Source: an uncultured Acidobacteriota bacterium
Lineage (GTDB): Bacteria; Acidobacteriota; UBA6911; RPQK01; JAJDTT01
Length of the DNA: 64,000 nucleotides
Direction of reading: 5' to 3'
NCBI GenBank assembly: GCA_951812665.1
Contig: CATOST010000015.1
Location: 1 to 64,000 of the forward strand
The first letter of the stretch is position 1. Each line of letters begins with the position of its first letter. The notes under the pieces are model-generated. The model was not told the DNA's origin, made no database searches, and saw nothing but the letters and a program-made list of their open reading frames with translations. Of this stretch, positions 57,927 to 64,000 are shown piece by piece. The position numbers and the translations under genes are program-made.

Positions 57927-59750
57927 ATGCTGAGACGTGATGCCACTAAGTCCATGTCGTTCCGGGGAATTTTCAGACAACGCAACTCGTTGCATGTGGG
58001 AGGCGTATTCCTCCCCTTCCTGGCCGTGATGCTGCTTGCCGCGCCGCAACTGGCCTTGGCCCAGGGCAGTCTGGCCGTGACGGTGAACCCGAGGACTCTG
58101 GACGTCGAGGAAGCAGATGGTACAGGCGCGACGTACACGGTGCGGCTGGATGCTGAGCCATCGGGAGATGTGGAAATAACGGTAGTCGGCGGTGAGGACG
58201 TCATAAACGTTGACAACAGGACGCTCAACTTCACGGCGGCCGATTGGGAAACTACCGAGCGTACGGTGACGGTGACTGCGCCCGAAGATGCAAACGCTGT
58301 TGGTGAGACGGTGACGCTGACACACATGGCGACCGTCGGAGACGGCGACGACGCGGAGGAAGTGACGTTGAGGAACGTGTCGGTGACCGTAAACGTCACC
58401 GACGTCGATACGAAGGGCGTGACGGTTACGGCAACATTGAACGCGGACGGGCAGTTGTCGGTCGGCGAGGCCGCCAGCGCCAATTACACGATCGAACTCG
58501 AGACTCAACCGACGGCCACGGTGACGGTGGACATCGGCGGCACCTCCGGTGAACTCACGGTGAGTCCGTCCCGGTTGTTCTTCACGCCGGAAAACTACGA
58601 AACGGAGCCGACCGTCAACGTGTATTCGGGCGAAGATTTCGACGCGGAAAACGATACTGCAACCCTCACGCACACAATTCGAGGAGGGGACTACACGGGC
58701 GTGTCGGCATCTCCTGCGACGGTGCCAATATTGGTCACCGACAACGACCCGCGGGGCGTGACCGTGAGTACCTCTTCGCTGAATATCGCCGCGGGGTCGA
58801 GGGCCACCTACACGGTGATGCTCAATACCCAGCCGACGCGAACGGTCTACATTTCGGTAGCGGAAGATACGGACAATGAAGGTGTGACGGTGAGCCCGTC
58901 GTCCATGAGTTTTTCCACGAGTAGTTGGAATAGGCCCCGAACGGTCACGGTTACGACGACCTCGGCCGCCACGGGATCCGTAAACATTCAGCATGCGATC
59001 CAGATGACGTCGGGCAGGGACGAGGGTTACGACGAAGTCACTTCTATTGGGCAGGTCGACGTAACAGTCTCTACTGCGCAGCCGGGAATCCGCCTAAGTT
59101 CAATTTCGCTGAACGTCGACGAAGGCGCCAGCAGGTCGTACACGGTGAGGCTGGCCTCGGCGCCGACCGGAAGTGTGGACGTGACGGTGGAAGCTCCCAC
59201 CGGTTCGGATCTGACGTTGAGTGGAGATACGTTAACTGGAAGTACATTGACTTTCACGGACGATAACTGGAGTACCGCACAGACGGTGATGGTGGCTGCG
59301 GCCGAGGACGACGCCGCCGTGCAGGACACCGTGATGGTGACGCACGAGTTCAACGGCGCGACCACAAACAACAGCACCTTGCAGGTGACGATCAGAGAAA
59401 ACGACACCCGGGGCGTCACGGTGGAACCGACGACCCTCGATGTCCCTGAGGGCTCAAGCGGGACCTACACCGTGGTGCTGGATTCGCAGCCTACCGACGA
59501 TGTGACCGTGACCGTCAGTGGCACCGCCGGTGACGTGACCTTGAACCGGTCCCAGTTGACGTTCACGACTACCGACTGGTTCCAGGCGCAGGAAGTCATG
59601 GTCAATGCTGCCGACGACGCCGACGGGGAACCGGACGATGCCGTCACTCTGAGACACACGGTGCGCGGCGGCGATTACGATCGTCAGAGTGCGGTCAACG
59701 TCAGGGTCACGATTGGAGTTGACCCGCTTTCGTGGACACATCCAAAGTAA
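57927..59750 (+). pseudogene. 5' part of a giant beta-repeat surface protein, cut by an IS element
   Basis: 607 residues. GGGAGG lies 7 bases before the ATG; signal region MSFRGIFRQRNSLHVGGVFLPFLAVMLLAAPQLALAQ. Six repeats of about 95-105 residues follow, with the consensus GVTVxPxxLxVxEGxxxTYTVxLxxQPT, VTVTVxGxxGDVTVxPSxLTFT, NW and QTVTVxAAxDDD, resembling Calx-beta-like adhesin repeats. The frame ends DPLSWTHPK, which is encoded by the left end of the IS3-family element (from about 59720), so the C-terminus is lost. Later domains continue at 61493-64000. Confidence 0.85.
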
Positions 59751-59773
59751 GGAAGTGAAAGGAGGGATCCACG

Positions 59774-60088
59774 ATGGCAAGAAAGCAGCGGCGGTACCCG
59801 CCGGAGTTTCGGCGGGAGATCGTGGGGCTGGTCCGCTCGGGTCGATCGCCGGAGGCGCTGGCGCGGGAGTTCGAGCCCTCGGCGTCGGCGATCCGCAAGT
59901 GGGTCAAGCAGGCTGATTTGGACGAGGGGCGCCGTAACGACGGGCTGACGACGTTCGAGCGCCAGGAGTTGCGCCAGGCGAGGCGGGAGATCAAGCGGCT
60001 GCGGATGGAGCGGGACATCCTAAAAAAAGCCGCGGCTTGGTTCGCCCGGGAGAGCGACTCGATCCCCAGCAAGGATTCGAGTTCGTGA
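59774..60088 (+). CDS. IS3-family transposase OrfA (HTH protein)
   Basis: A 104-residue protein with an N-terminal helix-turn-helix (RRYPPEFRREIVGLVRSGRSPEALAREFEPSASAIRKWVKQAD) and a C-terminal leucine-zipper-like helix (ERQELRQARREIKRLRMERDILKKAAAWF). GGAGG lies upstream of the ATG. Near its end is CTAAAAAAAGCC with seven A residues at 60022-60028, a classic slippery heptamer; a -1 shift there joins it to orfB. OrfA alone usually regulates transposition. Confidence 0.95.
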   Translation: MARKQRRYPPEFRREIVGLVRSGRSPEALAREFEPSASAIRKWVKQADLDEGRRNDGLTTFERQELRQARREIKRLRMERDILKKAAAWFARESDSIPSKDSSS

Positions 60089-60927
60089 AGGCGTACCGGG
60101 CCCGGTTTCCGATTCGGGTGATGTGCCGCGTTTTGGGTCTCTCCCCCAGCGGGTACTACGCCTGGTTGAAACGCCGACCCTCGAAGCGGGATCGCCGGGA
60201 CGAGACGCTTCGGGAAAAGATCGTGCGGATCTGGAACCAGAACCGGAGAGTTTACGGTCGGCCTCGTCTGCATGCCGAGCTGAGAGCTCGAGGGGAACGG
60301 ACGAGCCCGAAGCGCGTGGGTCGATTGATGAAGGAAGCCGGGATCCAGGGGGCGAGCCGGAGGCGCCGGAAGGCCGGGCTCACCCGGAGGGACCGGAAGG
60401 CGCGTCCGGCACCGGACCTGGTGAACCGGAACTTCACGGCCGAGGGACCGGATCAGCTCTGGGTCGCGGATCTGACGTATGTGCGCACCCAGGCGGGCTG
60501 GTTGTACGTGGCCGTGGTCGTGGACGCTTGGAGCCGCCGGGTCGTGGGCTGGGCGATGGAGACGCATCTGCGCTCCGAACTGGTGGAGAAGGCGCTCGCC
60601 ATGGCGGTGATCCGGCGCCAGCCGAAGCAGGTGATCCACCACTCGGACCAAGGGACACAGTACACCTCGGCTGCCTTTGGGAAACGATGCCGGGAGGCGG
60701 GAGTGCGACCGTCGATGGGCTCCGTGGGGGACGCTTACGACAACGCGATGTGCGAGAGCTTCTTCGCGACGTTGGAGTGCGAGTTGCTGGACCGTCACCG
60801 GTTCCGGAACCCGGGTGAGGCGAGGCGGGCTGTCTTCGACTTCATCGAAGGATTCTACAACCGCCAGCGCCGGCATTCGGCGCTGGGCTACGAGTCGCCG
60901 GTCCACTACGAGCAGCAGGCGGCGTAG
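60037..60927 (+). CDS. IS3-family transposase OrfB (DDE integrase core)
   Basis: A 296-residue catalytic part, made mainly as an OrfAB fusion by -1 frameshifting at 60022-60028. It has the HTH_21 region (RVYGRPRLHAELRARGERTSPKRVGRLMKEAGIQG) and the rve core with Asp in LWVADLTYV, Asp in HHSDQGTQYTS and Glu in NAMCESFFATLECELL. Complete and apparently functional. The frame start at 60037 is a TTG; the fused product reads into it at 60028. Confidence 0.95.
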   Translation: MVRPGERLDPQQGFEFVKAYRARFPIRVMCRVLGLSPSGYYAWLKRRPSKRDRRDETLREKIVRIWNQNRRVYGRPRLHAELRARGERTSPKRVGRLMKEAGIQGASRRRRKAGLTRRDRKARPAPDLVNRNFTAEGPDQLWVADLTYVRTQAGWLYVAVVVDAWSRRVVGWAMETHLRSELVEKALAMAVIRRQPKQVIHHSDQGTQYTSAAFGKRCREAGVRPSMGSVGDAYDNAMCESFFATLECELLDRHRFRNPGEARRAVFDFIEGFYNRQRRHSALGYESPVHYEQQAA

Positions 60928-61167
60928 GACCCACGGCGGCGGCGAGACTCGATCCGTGCGACGAGATCCTCGATTCGTGCTCTCGCCCAGTGGAGTGAAG
61001 ATCTGCTGGAGTCGTCTTGCCTGCCTCCAGTGCCGGTCCTGCGAGCCGGAAGGCTCAGCAGGACTGACGACACCTCAAGAACCGGTACGGCTTCGAGCTG
61101 CCCGACCACGATGCCAGCACCGCCACCGTCGCACCAAGCGTCGCGCGCGACACGCTTGAAGGGGGCA

Positions 61168-61184
61168 GGGGGGCGCTGCCCCCC
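61168..61184 (+). terminator. GC-rich hairpin in the IS tail
   Basis: GGGGGGC-GCT-GCCCCCC is a 7-bp stem with a 3-base loop and no T run. It may stop transcription from the transposase genes. Confidence 0.5.
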
Positions 61185-61269
61185 TGAGACCCCCGGATGC
61201 AAAGAGACATATAAAACTCTTAAATCCCTGGAATGAGAGACCGAGGCCCCCTCGTTAAGCGGTATCCCA

Positions 61270-61395
61270 TTGTGGAAAATCAGAGATTTCCCACAACGTG
61301 AGCCCTTTTGCTGACGCGTCCATCAGTCGCCCCCACACGGAAGAAAGAGCGCTCTGTCAATGGCCACAACCCTGACATTTCGATGGCCATTGACA
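61270..61395. repeat. Two inverted repeats in the IS tail
   Basis: TTGTGGAAAATC and GATTTCCCACAA (61270-61281 and 61285-61296) pair at 11 of 12 positions. TGTCAATGGCCA and TGGCCATTGACA (61355-61366 and 61384-61395) pair perfectly. They do not match the element's ends; they may be ends of an older insertion. Confidence 0.65.
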
Positions 61396-61492
61396 TTCCG
61401 CAGGAGGAAGTCTTGCTCCCCACCGACAGAAGGAGTATTACAAACAGGACCAACGTAGACCGTACTAATAAACCGTCCACGAAAACGGGCCA

Positions 61493-63231
61493 CCCTCACG
61501 ATCAAAGAGGACGAAACCCGGGGAATCATCGTCGATACGACGCCGGATACCCCGGAGTTGACGAACACCTTGCCGCTTGTCGAGGGTGCAACCGGCACCT
61601 ACACAGTCAAGCTGGAGTCTCAGCCGACGGGGGTTGTAACGGTCATGGTGGGCGGAGCATCGGGCGACGTGACCGTAGATCCGTCGCGGCTGGTCTTCAC
61701 GACCAGCAACTGGAGTGATACCCAGACCGTGGAGGTGAAGGCCGGTCAAGACAACGACGGAGAGGACGAAGCGGCGGTAACTCTGACCCACACCGCAAGC
61801 GGTGGTGGCTATAGCGGTATGACTGGCGGCATAGTGACGGTGACGACCACCGACAACGACACCAAGGGTGTGACCGTGACCCCCAGGGCATTGACGGTCA
61901 CCGAGGGCGCGGCGGCGACTTCCTATTCCGTCATGCTGAATACCGAGCCCACGGGTACGGTAACGATTACGTTGGGCGGTTTGGCGGACGCCAAGTTGCA
62001 GTCCCTGATGGTGTCTCCGGCGTCGCTCACCTTTAACCAGCGAAACTGGAATATTCCTCAGCATGTGTCGGTACGCGCGGCTGAGGATGACGACGGATCG
62101 GCCACCGCTGTCACACTCACGCACGGAGTGAACGGCGGAGGCTACGCACTCATAACGGCGCTCTCCGTGACTGTGACCATCAGGGACAACGACACGGCGG
62201 GCCTGACCGTAACGCCGACCAGGTTGGAAATGCCACAAGGTTCCCGCCGGACCTATACCGTGGCGCTCAATACGAAACCGACGGCGGACGTGGCGGTGGC
62301 GATCACCGGCGGGAGCAGTGATCTCAGCGCCACCCCGTCGCCGCTGAATTTCACACCGGACAACTGGTCCTCGCCGCGGACGGTGACAGTGCACGCCACC
62401 GCGGAGGCCTCGTCGGCGACCCTTACCAACACTGCAACTAGTTCGGACCCGGACTACAGCGCCTCCGAACCTGTCGAGGTGGTGGTCCTGCCCGGCAACA
62501 CGCCTGGCGTGGCGGTGAACCCGAACGAGCTGTCGATCACCGAAGGAGACAGCGATACCTATTCGGTAGTGCTGGCCAAGGCGCCCACGACGACTGTCTA
62601 CGTGAATATTGCGGGCGCGTCTGGCGACGTGCGAGTGAACCGGTCGCGACTCACCTTCTCGACCAGCAACTGGAACCGCGATCAGACGGTGACGGTGAGT
62701 GTTGCCGAGGACGACGATGCGGTGCCGGACGCGGCAGTGACGCTGACCCACACGGTGACCGGCGCCGACGAATACGAAGACGGCAACCTGCAGATTATGT
62801 CCGTAACGGTGACGCCCAGCGAAAACGACATGCGAGGTGTGACCGTAGATCCGACGGGTCTGACCATCGGGGCGGGTGTGAGCGGAACCTACAGAGTCTC
62901 GCTGAATACGGAACCCACGGATGACGTCACGATCGCGGTGACCAGCTCATCAGACGACGTGACGGTGTCCGGTTCCCCGCTGGTCTTCACGACTGCGAAT
63001 TGGAGGTCCGCTCAAACCCTGACGGTGATGGTGGCCGACGACGCCGGCGGTGACGAGGTAAGAACGGAAATGTTGATGCGATACGGTGACCGGCGGGGAC
63101 TACGCGGGTGTTGGAGTCTCGGACGTCGCCGTGACAATCCCGGTGGAGGGCGCCCCGGGTGCGCCTCGGGGACTGACGGCGACCGGCGGAGACCAGGAAG
63201 TCGCGTTGAGTTGGAGTGCACCGGCGAGTGA
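61493..63231 (+). pseudogene. Middle part of the beta-repeat surface protein, without start
   Basis: An open frame beginning next to the IS right end with TLTIKEDETRGIIVDTTP and continuing with about six repeats of the same type as 57927-59750 (GVTVTPRALTVTEGAAATSYSVMLNTEPTGTVTI). There is no ribosome site or signal peptide, so it is the interrupted continuation. After ADDAGGDEVRTEM near 63075 the sequence stops resembling the repeat; one extra base at about 63080 moves the true reading into another frame, and this frame ends at 63231 in unrelated residues. Confidence 0.8.
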
Positions 63232-64000
63232 CGGTGGTTCGGCAATCGTCCGTTATCAATACCGCGTCCAGCGGAGCGGAAGCGGCTTCACTGAGTGGAC
63301 GAATATTCCTGGCGGCGCAGGTGCCACGAGTTACACGGTACCTGAACTGGAGAACGGGGCCTCCTACACCATTGAGGTGAGGGCGGTGAACTCCGTGGGC
63401 GGAGGTCAAGCCGCCACAGCCAGCGCGACGCTGGCGGATTCCGCTCCGGGTGCGCCTGCGAATCTGACGGCGACCGGCGGTGATGAGGAGGTTGCTCTGA
63501 GTTGGGGTGCCCCGGATGACGGCGGCTCGCAGATCCTCCGTTACGAGTACCGCTACGGCGCGGTTGGCGGAACCTACGGCGAATGGACGACCGTCAGTGG
63601 TGCCGGGAGCGCCAGGAGCCGCACGGTCACCGGCCTCACCAACGGCACGGAATATGGATTCCAGGTGCGGGCGGTGAACAGCATCGGCGAGGGCGCGGAG
63701 GCCGAAGCCACCGCGACGCCTGGCCGGGCGCCCACCGCGCCCACCGGCCTGACGGCGAGAGTCGAAAGCGAGACCATCACGGTGATGTGGGGAATGCCGG
63801 CCGACACCGGCGGCTCCGCGGTGACCGGCTACCAGGTGCGCTACCGGATGAACGGTGGTGGATGGAGCAACTGGATGACGGTGGCGGGCGGCGCGAATGC
63901 CACCAGCTACACCATGACGGGCCTGACCAACGGGATCGGCCATGAAATCGAGGTGAGAGCGGTGAACGCCATCGGTACTGGCGCCTCCGCCTCGGTCGAG
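63083..64000 (+). pseudogene. C-terminal part with fibronectin type III domains, runs off the window
   Basis: From 63083 the frame reads TVTGGDYAGVGVSDVAVTIPVEG, the end of a beta repeat, then three FN3-like domains starting PGAPRGLTATGGDQEVALSWSAP, PGAPANLTATGGDEEVALSWGAP and PTAPTGLTARVESETITVMWGMP. It is open to the window edge. If the base at about 63080 is removed, it joins the frame of 61493-63231 as LMHTVTGGDYAGV. FN3 domains at the C-terminus fit a large secreted or surface-bound protein. Confidence 0.82.

Larger units (their letters stand above)
59720..61492 (+). mobile_element. IS3-family insertion element
   Basis: Left end TGACCCGCTTTCGTGGAC (59720-59737) and right end, read inversely, TGGCCCGTTTTCGTGGAC (61475-61492) match at 16 of 18 positions. 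Between them are orfA and orfB with a frameshift site. The 565 bases between the orfB stop and the right end are longer than usual and contain three inverted repeats. No matching target duplication flanks the element, so one boundary could be rearranged. Confidence 0.8.

Overview
The window is GC-rich bacterial chromosome. PSD1 (DUF1549/DUF1553) plus DUF1501 haem-protein pairs, DUF1080 and DUF6807 sugar-metabolism proteins, two ECF sigma/anti-sigma pairs, a full type II secretion operon and very large secreted repeat proteins fit an Acidobacteriota-like organism. Planctomycetota or Verrucomicrobiota are possible alternatives. No rRNA, tRNA or ribosomal protein gene was found, so the assignment is inference.

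Layout. 1-2.6 kb: the 5' part of a PSD1 gene, divergent from four tandem genes for small membrane-anchored coiled-coil proteins. 2.7-5.5 kb: an NlpC/P60 lipoprotein, a RelBE-like and a HigBA-like toxin-antitoxin pair, and a MITE-like element between them. 5.7-11.3 kb: PSD1, DUF1501 and M20 peptidase genes. 11.5-19.5 kb: a frameshifted coiled-coil gene, a secreted Ig-like protein and a 1946-residue subtilase with repeat and propeller domains. 20-24.9 kb: M23 peptidase, ECF sigma factor, zinc-finger anti-sigma factor and an exported protein leading into gspE. 23.3-35.6 kb: gspE-F-G-H-I-J-K-L-M-C-D. 35.6-45.2 kb: DUF6807 protein, a REP-associated tyrosine transposase (RAYT), a second sigma/anti-sigma operon, exported proteins, DUF1080 hydrolase and a glycosyltransferase. 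45.4-51.4 kb: a 2012-residue leucine-rich-repeat/metalloprotease protein. 52-57.7 kb: SGNH hydrolase, DUF5989 protein, a large exported protein and a sialidase-like propeller. 57.9-64 kb: a giant beta-repeat/FN3 surface protein gene broken by an IS3-family element and a one-base frameshift; it runs off the window.

How it fits together. The secretion operon probably exports some of the large signal-peptide proteins nearby. The most distinctive signal is a family of about 50 short hairpin repeats at some 17 loci. They share a GGAG foot, show compensatory stem changes, often abut stop codons, and in three places are read as protein. The RAYT gene at 36.7-37.4 kb is flanked by inverted clusters of the same repeats, so the set looks like a complete REP/RAYT system. 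The tandem coiled-coil genes, expanding by 33-bp units, are a second unusual system.
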